From NCBI GenBank assembly GCA_029721435.1, contig CM056576.1:60097876-60161875 (forward strand): a stretch of 64,000 bases of DNA, written 5' to 3'. Made by a program: the position numbers and the translations under genes. Origin of the DNA: Gymnothorax reevesii (lineage: Eukaryota; Chordata; Actinopteri; Anguilliformes; Muraenidae). Below are positions 39,430 to 51,385 of this stretch, piece by piece. Below the pieces are notes generated by a model. That model made no database searches, was not told where the DNA came from, and worked only from the letters and a program-made list of their open reading frames with translations. Each line of letters opens with the position of its first letter. Position 1 is the first letter of the stretch.

Positions 39430-40667
39430 AATAGCATGGCCTTGGTTTTTTGGCCATTAAGTAGGAGCTTATGAAGTGTCAAATCCTGCTGCAAGGTGAC
39501 AAAATCCGAAGCCAAATTTGACACAGCCAGATTCAAAGAAGGAGCACAAGTATACAAAACCGTGTCATCCGTATAAATATGATACTTAGAGAACTTGCAA
39601 TGACTGCAAATGTTATTAACATATAAGAGAAAAAGCAATGGACCCAGAATTGAGCCTTGAGGGACTCCTTTCTTAAGGGTGATAGGGTCAGATACCGTGT
39701 CACCAAGCTTTACACATTGTGTGCGACTAAATAAATAATCCTTGAACCAACCTGATATGTTGTGACCAAAACCAATTTTTGAATGGCCTTTAAGCAATAC
39801 TTGATGGTCGACTGTATCAAAGGCCTTTGTCAGGTCGACAAACAGAGCCACACAGAAAGATTTCTTGTCCGGAGCAGCCCTAAGGTCATCTATGACGTTT
39901 AGACATGCCGATACAGAGCTGTGTTTTGCTCTAAAACCGGATTGCTTAGGGATAAGAATCTTGGATGTGTTGAGAAAGAGTTTCACCTGGGCTGATACCT
40001 GGCATTCAAGAATTTTGGCCAAGGCAGACAAATTAGAAATTGGCCTATAATTGTTTACATCACATGGATCACCACCTTTGAGAAGAGGCAACACAAAGAC
40101 TTGTTTCCAAAAAGCAGGCAACCTTTGAGAGGTTAGAAAAAGATTAAAAATATCTGTGATTGGTTGAGCTATAACAGGGGCAGAAATCTTAAGAAGAAAC
40201 GGATCCAGGCCATCTGGACCAGCAGACTTTTTTGGATCCAGAGTGGATAGGGCAAGCAAAACATCTGATACCTGGATGGGGGAGAACTCAAAATTTAAGG
40301 GTAAGCCTGCAATCTCTTGTTCAACCTGAAGAGGGGAGCAAGCATTTTGTTCATCAAAAAGATGCCCCGCCTTCTTGAAGTGAGCATTAAAAGCATTGGA
40401 CATTTCCTTAATGTCAGTAACATGAGATACACCGATCCGAACCTTAGATGGGGGGCCAGCGGTTCCTTTTCTCTTCTGGAGAGATTTAACAACTTTCCAA
40501 ATATTTGAATAATTAGAATTGTCTGTCGCAAGAGATAAATAGTACTCGGCTTTTGCTTTCCTCATGAGAGTAGTGCAATTGTTCCTAAGAATACGAAACA
40601 AGAGCCAGTCATCTGCAGACTCAGATTTCCTGGCACGTGCCCATTGCTTATTGTTTGAATTGTGCAT
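39430..40667 (-). pseudogene. LINE reverse transcriptase (interrupted ORF)
   Basis: A long open frame, uninterrupted for about 410 codons, with RT motifs in order: KSAGPDGLDPFLLK, YRPISNLSALAKILE, LFVDLTKAFDTVDHQVLL, GVPQGSILGPLLFLLYVNN, YTDDTVLY (39562-39576; the catalytic Y-x-DD box) and LNGQKTKAMLF. It is closed by stop codons of the inserted element just after AMLF. The catalytic Asp residues are intact, so this is a fairly young copy. N-terminal endonuclease sequence is absent. Confidence 0.9.
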
Positions 40668-40677
40668 TTATGCCATA

Positions 40678-42244
40678 TAAAGTGGGAATTTCTTAATTCT
40701 AAAATTGCTCGTACAAAACATTTCTCGTATGTGCGAATTGGGCTTTTTCCGGCACATGAGAAATAGACATTTCTCGTACTGTATATATGAGCAGTGCACC
40801 TTCAAATTGACATACTTGGCGAAATGGCAAAGTATGTTACTTTGTTCCATTTGTTGGTTTGTTAGCCTGCCCACAAGACAGCAGCCTCAACTTTGGTCCA
40901 ATTGTGGCCCAATTCTAGACCCATTAAGCTAATTTTCACTGAAGTGTTCCATTAAAATGCTAATTCATCGAATTCATTGAACAGTATCCTGCTAATTATA
41001 TGTATCAAATTTTGCTGCTTTTTCTCAAAAATGTACCTTTTATTGAGGTCCGAGCAGAGATTTCCAAAAACAAAATGAAGATTGACCAAAATTAGCCAAT
41101 TAGCTGATGTGGCCTAACGGGAGGTGTTCCAAACGCAAAAACATGGTGTTGTCAAAACATTCTATTTCCATAAATTGACGAAAGCAAATATTTTTCAGAG
41201 AAAAATAGGCTCAGAGAAATTTGCATATTTATTTTGGCATGATTATGAATCACTGCGATTATGTTTGCGTTTTGCAGTGATTAACATGCAAATAAATTTG
41301 TAGCAGCTGATTACAATTTGAAATGACTTGTGCACCAAGGTTGTACAGAATTGATACTAAAGATTCTGTGGTCCAAATCTTATTTTTAGATGAAGAAGCA
41401 CTGTAAAGTACAAGGCTGGGAATTTTTTACATGGACTTTACTGAAAAATGTGTAATGTCAGTCAACGCATCGAATTGTAAAAATTGACAAAACAGAAAAG
41501 AATTTTAACACAGAAAAGCTGCCACCCTTCCACAACAGTCGTCACTAGCCAAGAGGCTATGGTGACAGCCTGCTGAGGAATCAACTAATCAGTGACCACT
41601 TTTCTGCTGGAGGTCTTATGTCAGAGTTCTGAGAAAGTCCACCAAGTCAATGCCCCACTCGACTGGTGCTTTCAAAGTAAATATTCCCTGTAAATATTGC
41701 AGAATGATTCCACCAGTACCAGAAGCACAAAAAAATTGATTACTTACTGCTGAAAAACCCGCATGCAGTCTGTGAAGTCACAGAAAATTTGGTGGAAACA
41801 CTTGAATGGCAAATTGTTACCCAAGTTCTTGGTTAACAAGTGTGATTTATTCCATTTTTGTGTTGTGGGTAGTATGGGGAAGAAAATGGAGCTGGAGGAG
41901 GCACCATGCAGTGGCATGACCAAAATGGGAACAGTCAAAGACCTTCATATTCTCATCATTAAAGGCAGGGAAGTTGTGCATAGCAAGGTTCCCAGCCTCC
42001 CAGCATGCAGCAGCAAAGTGTCATGGTTGGCTGCAGATTGCAGCCAGACCAGCTTTCGCTGATCACGTTCTTAATTGCCTCGTGCAACACTCAGCTCTAC
42101 TGTGCGCTGACGGGCTACTTGACTGGGCTCCGCCCTGCAGGAGACCTATTTCAGGGAGGGGTCTCCAGCTGATCAGTGCTTGACCGTCATTCTTACCTGG
42201 ACTGTTTGACAGTTTGCGCATTCTATTTGTGAGGTTTTACAAAA
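40678..42244. other. Intergenic, no recognised gene
   Basis: Moderately AT-rich sequence. TTTCTCGTAYTG/GAGAAATG words near 40720-40780 form a weak inverted repeat. Nothing else is supported. Confidence 0.4.
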
Positions 42245-43391
42245 TGAACCAAGAGCAAACACCAGTAAAATGCAAAAAGGAGGCTTTATTTCTGAAGGGG
42301 GAAACCCCCCAACAGAGCTGGCAACAGTACAATGTCCACAATCCAAAATCAGAATCCAAAGGGCAAAACCCAGAGTCATACACAGGGCACCAATCACAAA
42401 AAATCGTAGTCAGACAAAAGAGGTCAAAAAACAAGAATGCGACAAAAGTACAGGGAGTAGGCAAAGCTCGATATCAAGGACGGTCCAGTCAAAAAGATAA
42501 ACACTGAGAAATCAAGGCGAGAAACGTGGCACGAGAAAACTAGGGAGAACAATCTGACAAGAAAGTGCACCAAACAGACATCTTATATACACACCCGGGG
42601 TAAATATATGACCAGGGAGAACAGGTGCAATCAATGGGAACAATGATCAGGGAGAGACACATGTGGAATAAACTTATTACATGAATTAGGCTGTAGCCAA
42701 AACACAGACAGGGATCACAAGACAAACCTAAGTACAAAACAGCTCCGGTTAAGGAGTACTAAAGTGCCAAGATAAAAGAAAAGGAAAGCACAAAGTATAA
42801 GTAGAAATCCACAGAAACTTGCAGCAGAGATAATTAGTGATAGGCAAGGAGGCGGAGATTAGAATTGAGCGACTGCTGAGAGATAGTTAGTCAATTAGTA
42901 TGTGCAGCTTTACAATCCCGAGTGCATGTTAGAAAGTTAGTAAAAATATACAAGATTAGTGTGGTTAGTAATTAGCAAAAACAATAAACTGTTAGTATGT
43001 GTTAGTAAGACAGTAAAAGAGAGAGGAAGGAAGAACACGAGATAATGAAAGAAGATTGAAACCCAGAAACCAATAAATCACCCGAATGAGTGCACACAAG
43101 ACAAGGGACCGTGAGCAAAGATACACACATGACAAGACAGGGGAGACAAAGTGCAAAGCATGGAAATGAAAACATGGCATGGAAACTGAGGCATGAAAAA
43201 ATAATAAGATGAAATCTAAATACCAAAAACACAATACATGATCCTAAGAATAGTCAAAGGGCAGGCAGTGGTCACTGAACACAGAAATCCTAAACATGGC
43301 TAGAATGGCTAGACACAGGCACAGGACTTAAACATGACATGGGATCAAGGCATAGCAGAACTACCAAAACCAAAAGAGCAGAATCACAACA
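42245..43391 (-). mobile_element. Gypsy-like LTR, minus strand
   Basis: Read on the minus strand it starts TGTTGTGATTCTGCTC, similar to the LTR at 55150 (TGTTATGATTCTGCC), and ends after GAAATAAAGCC (poly(A) signal) with CTGGTGTTTGCTCTTGGTTC. The length (about 1.15 kb) and the CTGGTGTT word near the end also match the 55150 LTR (1173 bp). No target duplication was found (CAAAA against CTATT), so one end may be off. Confidence 0.55.
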
Positions 43392-44015
43392 CTATTCTTC
43401 TTAGGTGGTTTTCTTGGTCTCTCTGGTAGCTGGGTAATTGGAGTCCCGAAAGAAGCTGAATATGCAGCGTACTTCGTGTTGTTCCGCAACAAGAAGGAGG
43501 TAGCAAGACCTAGTGTTTGAGTTTCCTTTGTCTTAGAATCCCCGCAGTGTTTTTAGCCGGGATTCTATAGTGCTTCTCTCGGCTGTTTAAACAAGCTGTC
43601 TCATTTTCTTACCTTAGTTTAGTCTGCACCTGTGCTCTGTGTAGGGCAAGTCTGTGAGGGTAGTTCTCATTAGAGTTTACACCGAAGTGCGGTATTTCTC
43701 TTGTCCGATTTCTGTGGGACAAGAGGATTCTTTGTTTTCATTTTCACGTAACCACAGATTGGCTAGTTGAAATTAGTCCTCCAGGCTTTTGTTTCTGTCT
43801 CCGTTGGAGATTTATTCTTTGAGGGTCTACCCTGGGAGGACTTATTTTAAGTTTTATTATCCCTTGCCTAATTAACGCCTCACTAGAGATCCAGTGGCGT
43901 CTTGATCAGTTTGAGTCGCTTTTAGAATCCTTCGGCATTTTTCTTAAGCACACACGAAGCTCACGCCGCATCACACAAAGTTATTGTCCCACCCAGTCAG
44001 GCAGGTGATGGTAAT
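43392..44015. other. Pyrimidine-rich sequence, possible LTR or 5' UTR
   Basis: T/G-rich stretch with CCCCGCAGTG and GGGATTCTATAG words, similar in style to the LTR at 45.5 kb. No frames or ends were identified. Confidence 0.35.
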
Positions 44016-45234
44016 TGCGAAAAAAAATTGTGGAATACTTTAAAAACAATGTTCCTCAACGTCATAATGCAAAGGCTTTGAAGGTCTCTCCATCAAAAGT
44101 GCATAACATCATCAAAAGATTCAGAGAAACTTGAAAAATCTCTGTGCGTAAGGGACAAGGCCAAAGACCTTTTACTGGATGCCCTTGATCTTCGGGCCCT
44201 CAGACACCACTGCATCACTCACTGGCAGGATTTTGTCACTGACGTTACTTAATGGCCCCAGGAATACTTCATAAAACCACTGTCTGTAAACACAATCCAC
44301 TGTGCCATCCACAGATGCCACCTAAAACTCTATCGTGCAAAAAGGAAGCCATTGTTGAGCATGATCCAGAAGCGCTGCCATGTTCTGTGGGCCAAGGCTC
44401 ATTTAAAATGGACTGTAGCAAAGTGGCAAAGTTTCCTGTGGTCAGACAAGTCCAAATTTGACATTCTTGTTGGAAATCATGGGCATCATGTCCTTTGGGC
44501 TAAAGAGGAGAAAGACCAGCCCTCCTGTTATCAGCGTTCAGTTCGAAAGCCAGCATTTCTGATGGTACAGGGATGCATTAGAGCATATGGTGTTCGACAC
44601 TTGCATGTTTTAAAAAGCACCATGAATGCGGAAAGGTTTATTTTTTAGAACAACATATGCCTCCTCCAAACGACATCTATTCCAGGGATGACCTTGTGTA
44701 TTTCAGCTGGACAATGCAAAACCACATACTGCAGCTATTACAACAGCCATTACAACAGCATGGCTTCATAGTAGAATAGTCCGTGTGCTGAACTGGCCTA
44801 CCTGCAGTCCTGATCTATCACCGATTGAGAACATTTGGCAAATAATTAAACGCAAAGTCCACCAAAGGAGACCCAAAACTCTCCAGCAGCTGGAAGCCTG
44901 TATTAAACAAGAGTGGGATCAAATTCCAATGGCTAAACTCAAGAAACCTGTCTCCTCAATGCCCAGACGCCTACACTCTGTGTTAAAAAGAAGAGGGGAT
45001 GCTACTCCATGGTAAACAGGCCCCTGTCTCAACTTTTTTGAGACCTGTAGCAGCCATCAAATTTGACATGAGCTCATTTTGTGGATAAAATTGTTAAATT
45101 TCTCAGTTTCAACATTTGCTATGTTATCTCTGTTCTATTGTAAATTAATACTGGCTGGTGTGATTTGAAAGTCTTTGCTTTTTAATTTAATTCACAATTT
45201 ACACTTTGTCCCAACTATTTCAGAATTGGGGTTG
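44016..45234 (+). mobile_element. Tc1-like transposon, 5'-truncated
   Basis: The right terminal repeat ends ...GAATTGGGGTTG at 45234 before TA. The left end and N-terminal HTH start are missing. Remains of the transposase include [20 protein letters not shown] (first catalytic Asp region), a GWTMQ-type relic of the second Asp region, and intact SPDLSPIENIWQIIKRKV and PKTLQQLEACIKQEWDQIP. It has several stops and one duplicated CATTACAACAG stretch near 44745. It is the best comparison copy for the interrupted element at 6.6-8.5 kb. Confidence 0.88.
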
Positions 45235-45537
45235 TATATAATTACAATGCTAAACAGACGTGTTGGCAAGGAGGAAATCAGATTATGATTTGCTGTTAAG
45301 CAGGTTCCTTGTCTCAACATGTAAATTCTGAGCATGTCCAGCAATTGTGACATCGCTCCTTTAAGCCCTGAGTGTGACTAATTACTAATTTTCAGAAACT
45401 TGCACAAAACTGATCCCTAGTTATTAATACTATTATGAGTTTTCATTAGTGTTTTCATACATAATTACCGAAGACGGAAGGCAAAGAAAGATTAGCCAGT
45501 GCAGAACACACAGCACAGTAGAAGGTAACAATTCAAC

Positions 45538-45974
45538 TGTCATGGTTTGGGAGCTTTGAGAGCTGTTTGAGGCTCTCGTCCGGGACGATATCGTTTTGCT
45601 CCCTATCGAATTCCTGGACCAGCTGGCATTGATTGGGGGCGTGGCCCGGACTCTATTTAAGCTCCTATTTCGCCTCGCTCTCGTTGCTAGAGTGTCAGTT
45701 CTGCTTTGGCGCTTTAGCCGGTAAGGTTCTCTAGAGAGATTTTGTCAAGGACTTAGTTGCTCATCAGGAATTGAGAGTAAGGGAGTCTTTGGTTAATTTC
45801 CCTTTTCTTTTGTTTTCCTCGAGCTCGCCTGTTTTTTCTACCACGGACGATGGCAGGTCCGTTGGTAGCGCGAGCCTCGTTATTTTTATCTGCTTTTAGT
45901 CTCTCAGCACATTGTGAGTGTTGCCTTTTATTTCTGGCCGCTGCTCTTGGCGTCCACTGCCAGTACCCATCACA
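45538..45974 (+). mobile_element. Solo LTR (437 bp) with 5-bp target TCAAC
   Basis: It starts TGTCATGGTTTGGG and ends ...CCATCACA, between exact TCAAC repeats (45533-45537 and 45975-45979). CTATTTAAGC at about 45653 could be the TATA box, with a CTCGCTCTCG-rich segment after it. No internal retroelement sequence adjoins, so it is a solo LTR from recombination. A Ty3/gypsy origin is likely from the TGTCATG start and 5-bp target. It sits in the 3' region of the L2 relic. Confidence 0.75.
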
Positions 45975-46293
45975 TCAACAAAGAAGAGATGAAACAGGAA
46001 ATGAAATACACAAGGACCACCATTAACAGATTATGTTAGGAGTGACTAATAGTGTTGGGTGAAAAGATGCGTCTTGAGCTGAGTCTTAAACAATGTTAGG
46101 CTGGTTGATTCATGGAGGTGCTGGGGTCAGGTGCTCCAAAGTCAAGGCCCAATGGTACCACATGACCTAGCTCCAAATGTGGACCGGTGTGTACGGGGAA
46201 TGGAGAGCAGACCAGTGTCAGAGGACCTGAGTGAGCAAACAGGTGTATAAAAATGGAGATCAGTGAGATAGGGTGGGGTGAGGCCATTTAGAG

Positions 46294-46497
46294 CAGGGAG
46301 CCCCAATCTTTCCCAGAAAGGGCCGGTGTGGGTGCAGGCTTTCAATCTAACCAAACAGCTACACACCTGATGCTACTAATCAAGCTTATTAGCAAAGAGA
46401 CTAGGGGTTGATTAGTAGTATCAGGTGTGTAAGTACTTGGTTGCAATGAAAGCCTGCACCCACACTGGCCCTTTCTGGGAAAGATTGGGGACCCCTG
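46294..46497. mobile_element. Palindromic hAT MITE, 204 bp
   Basis: The arms start CAGGGAGCCCCAATCTTTCC and CAGGGGTCCCCAATCTTTCC and match for about 50 bp, with TTGATTAGTAG-type inner sequence. The target duplications are ATTTAGAG (46286-46293) and GTTTAGAG (46498-46505). It is inserted directly beside the larger hAT element. Confidence 0.85.
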
Positions 46498-46960
46498 GTT
46501 TAGAGCATAGGTCGGCAACAGACGGCCCATGGGCCAATTTTGGCCTGTGAACAATTTTCATTGGTCGGCCAGATGATTCCGATCACAGTTCTTTTTTTCT
46601 CTCCAAGCGGTTTTTTTTTTCAAACACAGGCTATTCCGGCAATTCCTGCCTATAGCCTACCAGGCACCTGATGTTAAGCAGAAACGAGAGAATGCCAGAG
46701 CCAGGATTTGCATTCTTAATCTTAGTTGTCTTTATTTCATTTCTTCAACTAAAAAGGAAAAGCTGCATTTTTGACATAATGGGGCGGCCTATGAAAAGAT
46801 GCGCTGTCTTTAACTGAACTACACGCTGACAGTCTTGCTGCAACAAAATATTTGCGTCAGAGCGATACAGGAAACTTGGTTTATATTTTATTTAACAAGC
46901 CAGTAACTGTGGCATAATTCAGAAGGCTTTCACGCAAAGTAAAATAAAATAAAACGATGA

Positions 46961-47370
46961 TCAGGCAGTTGCGCAATGGCAGAGGTTGTGGGCGCAGAAA
47001 ATAGCAAACAAAACAATTTTAAGGACACACTTTTGGCTTTTTCTTGGGATGTTAGACCTCGCACAAGGATGCTGCAGTTCTTTGTATAACCATTTGTCAG
47101 CGCTCCAATTTTGCGTTTTCGTGCCGCAGACCAGCAATGTTGAAGGAGTCATGCTTCATTTCGTGATGCCACCTGACATTATCCATAATACATTATACTC
47201 TTTGCAAACTGTGATAACCTCCTTGCATATGAGGCACATGGGCTTTTCATTTCTAAAACTGGGTAAGATGAACACAAATTTGTCCCTCCATTCCTCTTTA
47301 TAGGCTCTGTTTTCACTGTCAATTTCCTCTTTGGACCTTTTGACAGAGACTTCTTTTTAATTCAGCTTAC
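46961..47370 (-). pseudogene. hAT transposase N-terminal remnant (BED-like finger)
   Basis: The minus frame includes EEIDSENRAYKEEWRDKFVF, ILPSFRNEKPMCLICKEVIT and VCKEYNV. This matches the start of GTF2IRD2/ZBED5-related hAT transposases (R-x-F/Y-x-x-x-W, CLIC finger half, KEYNVKRHHxTKH). The His half of the finger is broken (VLWIMSGGI), and the frame then drifts. The catalytic domain is absent. Confidence 0.7.
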
Positions 47371-47411
47371 TCCTCTCTGCACACTATTTCCACCAAAACA
47401 GCAATCATTGT

Positions 47412-47772
47412 GGTAACACTTTACAATAAGGGTACAACTACTAACATTAGCTCATGCAGTAATAAGCATTTCCTAACAGCTAATTAACATTTAACTAATG
47501 CATCTGGTAATCATTTACAAATGATGCTCACATCAACTGAAGTATTAATTTATACTTTATGGTTTAACAGTTTGAAGTGCTACACAGGGGATACTTCAGG
47601 GAGGTTTTCAACTTCACAATAAGGGAAACACAGGAAATAAATAAATGGTCGATTATGGTTGCATAATGCTAATTCAGCTATCTAATGCATTAGTTACCTG
47701 CTAATTAACTGATAATTCATGAACAAATGTTAATTAATGTTAACTGTTGTACCCTTACTGTAAAGTGTTACC
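47412..47772. mobile_element. MITE with GGTAACACTTTAC ends, 361 bp
   Basis: GGTAACACTTTACAATAAGG at the left is inverse to CTTACTGTAAAGTGTTACC at the right. The 8-bp targets are ATCATTGT (47404-47411) and AACATTGT (47773-47780). The target length fits hAT. It is inserted in the larger hAT element. Confidence 0.85.
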
Positions 47773-49115
47773 AACATTGTATTATTGTAAAGAGGCGGTC
47801 TACCAAGTATTTCAATATAAAAGTAGTCCAAAATAGATTAATATTACTAGTAGCCGAATAGACCCAACCATCATTGCCTTTTTCAGAATTGCAGATGACT
47901 CAATATTGAAAGAGATGCTAAGTCCATTAAGATTATTAAATTATCAAAAGAGACTGCCCATGGACTTGTGCACAGTCCATATGGTTTATCTATTGTCATT
48001 AGTAATTTTTATCAGACTCACCATTCTCCATCTAGGCCTGGTTTTTGCGAGTGGACCGTAGGGGCACCTATCCCAGCGTCTAAATAGGCCGTAGCCTGGC
48101 CTCTGGCCTGCCACCTAGTGGCAAGGAAAAATCTTGCCCGCAGCCCAAGTTACTTGCTGACCCCTAGTTTATAGCTTCATATGTTATGACGAGGAATTTA
48201 AACTGAATCGCGCAGATATGGGAAGCCAATGTAGGTGGTAAAGCACAGTGGTGAGGTGAGCAGATTTCCTAGTATGAGTGAATAACCTGGCTGCTGAGTT
48301 GGATGTATTGAAGTTTATCGAGGAATTTTGCCAGGAGACCAGCAAGTTATGAGTTACAATATTCCATGCAAGAGGTAACAAATGCACGGACTAGTGTCTC
48401 AGCATCATTAAAAGAGAGGGAAGAGCGAAGGCGGGCAATATTGCGTAGGTGGAAAAAAGCTTTTTCACAACAGAATTTATTTGTGGCTGTAAGGAGAGTG
48501 TAGGGTCAAGAATTACTCTGAGGTTACGATCTGTGTCGGATGGGGTGACAGTAATGCTATTTATGGCAATATGAAGATCCCCAGCCTTTGAAAGAGCCGT
48601 CTTGGACCCAACCAACAGGATCTCAGTCCTGTCACAGTTCGACTGAAGAAAATTGTATGCCTTGTTAACATCAGCTAATAAGACACCACTCACAACGTCA
48701 TTGACTCTTCTTAAGAAGACGGAAGACATCCATCAAAACTTGTAAAGGAAGGATAAAACCTTTTCTGTCTGAAAATAAGAGCGTTAAATTTAATTTGGTA
48801 CGACAGACTGTGTGAACCTTTTTGGACTAAAATTGGATGCCATCCAGTGCCTAATTTCCAGTAAGCAATCAATGAGGGAAGAGAGTGGGAGAGGAACAGT
48901 GAGTTTAGTCCTGAGGTAGATCTGAGTGTTGTCCGCATCGAAATGAAATTGTAGACCATATTGATGGATAATAGAGCCAAGGGGGAGCGTATAGATTGTG
49001 AAAAGAAGGGGACCTAAGACAGAGGCCTGTGGGACACCTTTGGGAAAATGGAGCAGAGTGTGATTTGTGCTTGCCAATGAAGATGAAATTATGTGATGTT
49101 GAGGTAACAAGACCT

Positions 49116-50089
49116 AGGAAGCCTAGGAAGCAACAGCTTGCTTTTGAGGAGCAGCCAGCCTCCCTCCTCTTATCACAACAGACACAGACCTTTCGCAGCA
49201 CCAGAACCACTCTTTCCAGCCGGAACAGCATCGTCCAGGATCGGATCCTCCACCGAGCAGCAACCACAAAACCTCCTTCCTCTACGTAAGACTGGTAACA
49301 ACTGGGCATTGAGACCTTCTTTTAAGAAAGACCAACTGTGTGTATATGTAAAATGATAGTTGCTGTGATTGTTTTTAGGATTGTGTTTTAGTAGCTCATA
49401 TCTCTTCATTTTAACGTAATACACACACACAAACACAACATTGAGCTTTTTAAGTCATTTACACTGACTTTAAAAACTCTCTTGAGACTTTCCTTTGTTA
49501 CATAGACTTAGTCTTTGTTACAGTAGGGTTGCCTTCCCCCACTCCCGCATGGTCAATGTGGCACCCCTATCCATGCCTTTGATCATTCTTTTGTTCTCTC
49601 TCACCCACACACACACCCACCCACACACACATCGCTCCTTCATCGTGTACATAGTGTTTAGACTTGTCTTACCTTGTGTGTTTTATTTGTTTCATTGAAA
49701 TAAATATTCTTAAGTTAAAAGACATATGCTGTGGTTATTATTCATTGAAATAAATATTCTTAAGTTAAAAGACATATGCTGTGGTTATTAATGTTGTACA
49801 AGAGTGAATGAAATTGCCAACCTCTTAGAACTCTGAATCCTTCAACCCCTAATTATTGATACAGTAATTTGATTATGATTATTAATTTAGTCATTGATCA
49901 ATTTCCACATTAATGGATTAGTGAATATTGAGACTGAGGTTTTATTAATTGACTATCGTTTTCCCTTCACTGAGGAAGGGTGGTGCCGCGAGGTATTCAT
50001 ATGAATATTTAATATTACAATATCATATTATTTTTTTCATTGTCAAATTAATAGCATCATTAGGCAAATTGTCTCAACACATGGGGCTC
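49116..50089. other. Sequence between L2 and GC-rich repeat
   Basis: Holds a CA-rich tract (49590-49640), an mRNA-like AAATAAATATTC end near 49700, a 50-bp tandem duplication (listed separately) and AT-rich sequence. No gene was recognised. Confidence 0.4.
49691..49790. repeat. Perfect 50-bp tandem duplication
   Basis: The 50 bases starting TTCATTGAAATAAATATTC and ending GTGGTTATTA occur twice with no mismatch (49691-49740 and 49741-49790). The identity implies a very recent duplication or an assembly artefact. Confidence 0.98.
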
Positions 50090-50420
50090 TAATTTCTTGG
50101 TGCAGCACAGGGTGGCAAAGTGTGGCGTAGTGTGGCGCAGCCCATGCAGTGGAAATTTTGTCCGGTGCAGGCGTGCAGCCCACGCAGTGGTAATTTCGTG
50201 CTGTGCAACAACGTGCGCAGCCACTTTGGCAATTTGGTAGACGGCCGTGCGCCGAGATGGGTGTGGCGGCGTAGTAGGGGGAGATGTCACATATTCATCA
50301 AGACGCAGTGACAATTTCGTAGAAAAAGTCTCCGCTGAAGTTGCGCAGAGAACTCACCAGCTGCAACCTGGTTTACTTTCTGTGCAGTGGTAATTTGGCT
50401 GACTGGCGCACAGTGCGCAC
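50090..50420. repeat. GC-rich block with GCAGTGGTAATTT words
   Basis: The word GCAGTGGTAATTT and variants recur near 50144, 50174, 50303 and 50383, among GCGCAG/GTGGCG sequence. The block stands out in AT-rich DNA. It could be a decayed tandem repeat or a retroelement 5' UTR; it is not classified. Confidence 0.4.
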
Positions 50421-51385
50421 ACGTCACTGAAACCTCACAGGAAGGTTTCCAGAATGTCAGGCAGATTTTAATGCAATAAATGATTACAGCAACCACTATT
50501 AAATGTAACTATCTGAATCAGGACATAAATTATCAAATCTACAGGGTGTATCAGAAAAAATGATACTCTCTGAAAAAATCATAAAATCAACATAGATAAT
50601 AGTTCTGTAAGTGTGGGTGTAAACCATGGTAGAGGGGGTCATTCTGCTTCGAATGATACCAGTATCTTGGTTTTGCTTCATGCTCTAGTAAACACGGACG
50701 CTTTGAATTTTGCAAAATTCAAGTCTTTTGCGCACCGAAATGCAAGGGTTAAAATTGGATTTGTCACATTAAATTAAAAGTTTAGACAGGGTTTTACCAG
50801 TATGCCAAGGTGTTTTTTGAATAATTAATCCTTTTTCCGCCAAATCTCGGCACAAAATAATCTCTTTTATGAGTTCGACAGGCATTGTACACTGTCCCGC
50901 GTCAATGTCGACTCGCTTTATTGAGCAGAGCTCAAGCAGAAACATTGATTGAAATTCTCGGTTCTCATCTTGAAGAACTGAGCCCTCTTGTCAAAACATT
51001 CACGCTCAATAGCTAAAAGATTCAGTACATTTAAATAAATTAAAAACAATTATCGACTGTTGGACATGAAGTTATATTGAAACCATTCGACTGTCGGACA
51101 CGGAGATATATTAAAACCCTGTCCGACTGTCTGACAGGTAGACACTGCATTCAACGCAGCAACGCAATCTGTCATTCAAAAAATTCGTTTTGCATACAGT
51201 GTGCAAGCAGCTTTATACTACTATTATTGTCACTTAGGTTTTATCATTTTCAGTGGGGGAAAGCAATACAGCCTGATTGCTATGATCTCGTACTGAGTCT
51301 AGATCACATATTGAAAATAAATGTGTAACGTATCTTGCATTGTTGTCCATGCATGTTAATGACAAAATTTTTAGCAGCAACAGGG
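50421..51385. other. Intergenic, no recognised gene
   Basis: ACAGGGTGTATCAGAAAAAATG at 50541 resembles a mariner-type end, but no partner was found. Confidence 0.35.

Larger units (their letters stand above)
36958..40677 (-). mobile_element. Non-LTR retrotransposon (Rex1/CR1/L2-like), split
   Basis: The minus-strand copy is 5' truncated before the endonuclease domain. The linker and reverse transcriptase occupy 39430-40667. The frame resumes after the 1477-bp insert (37953-39429) as APNPSVNIPPPIKTLDE... through KYLGIWLDTKLTFKYH and then, after a frameshift near 37690, the C-terminal part at 37219-37690. The 3' end has GGTTAAATAAAGTTT-type sequence at about 36960 and an (AAAT)n tract near 37150. 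The clade is tentative. Confidence 0.85.
46506..48166. mobile_element. hAT element with degenerate transposase N-terminus
   Basis: The ends CATAGGTCGGCAAC and the inverse of TAGGGGTCAGCAAG resemble the CAGGGGTCGGCAAC ends of Charlie-type hATs. The left target is GTTTAGAG (46498-46505, shared with the MITE) and the right GTTTATAG (48167-48174). It contains a minus-strand BED-like zinc-finger remnant (46961-47370) and a second MITE (47412-47772). Confidence 0.8.
45980..49115 (-). mobile_element. L2-clade LINE relic split by hAT insertions
   Basis: The minus strand from 49110 reads HHIISSSLASTNHTLLHFPK, GVPQASVLGPLLFTIYTLPL and FHFDADNTQIYL (an L2 RT box with DADN for YADD). It continues through DRTEILLVGSKTALSKAGDL and SAARLFTHTRKSAHLTTVL to YEA at 48175, then resumes at 46286 with LNGLTPPYLTDLHFYTPVCS and LRSSDTGLLSIPRTH. 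The 5' part is truncated. Stops and shifts make it a pseudogene. The insertion splits the motif YKALNGL exactly. Confidence 0.9.
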
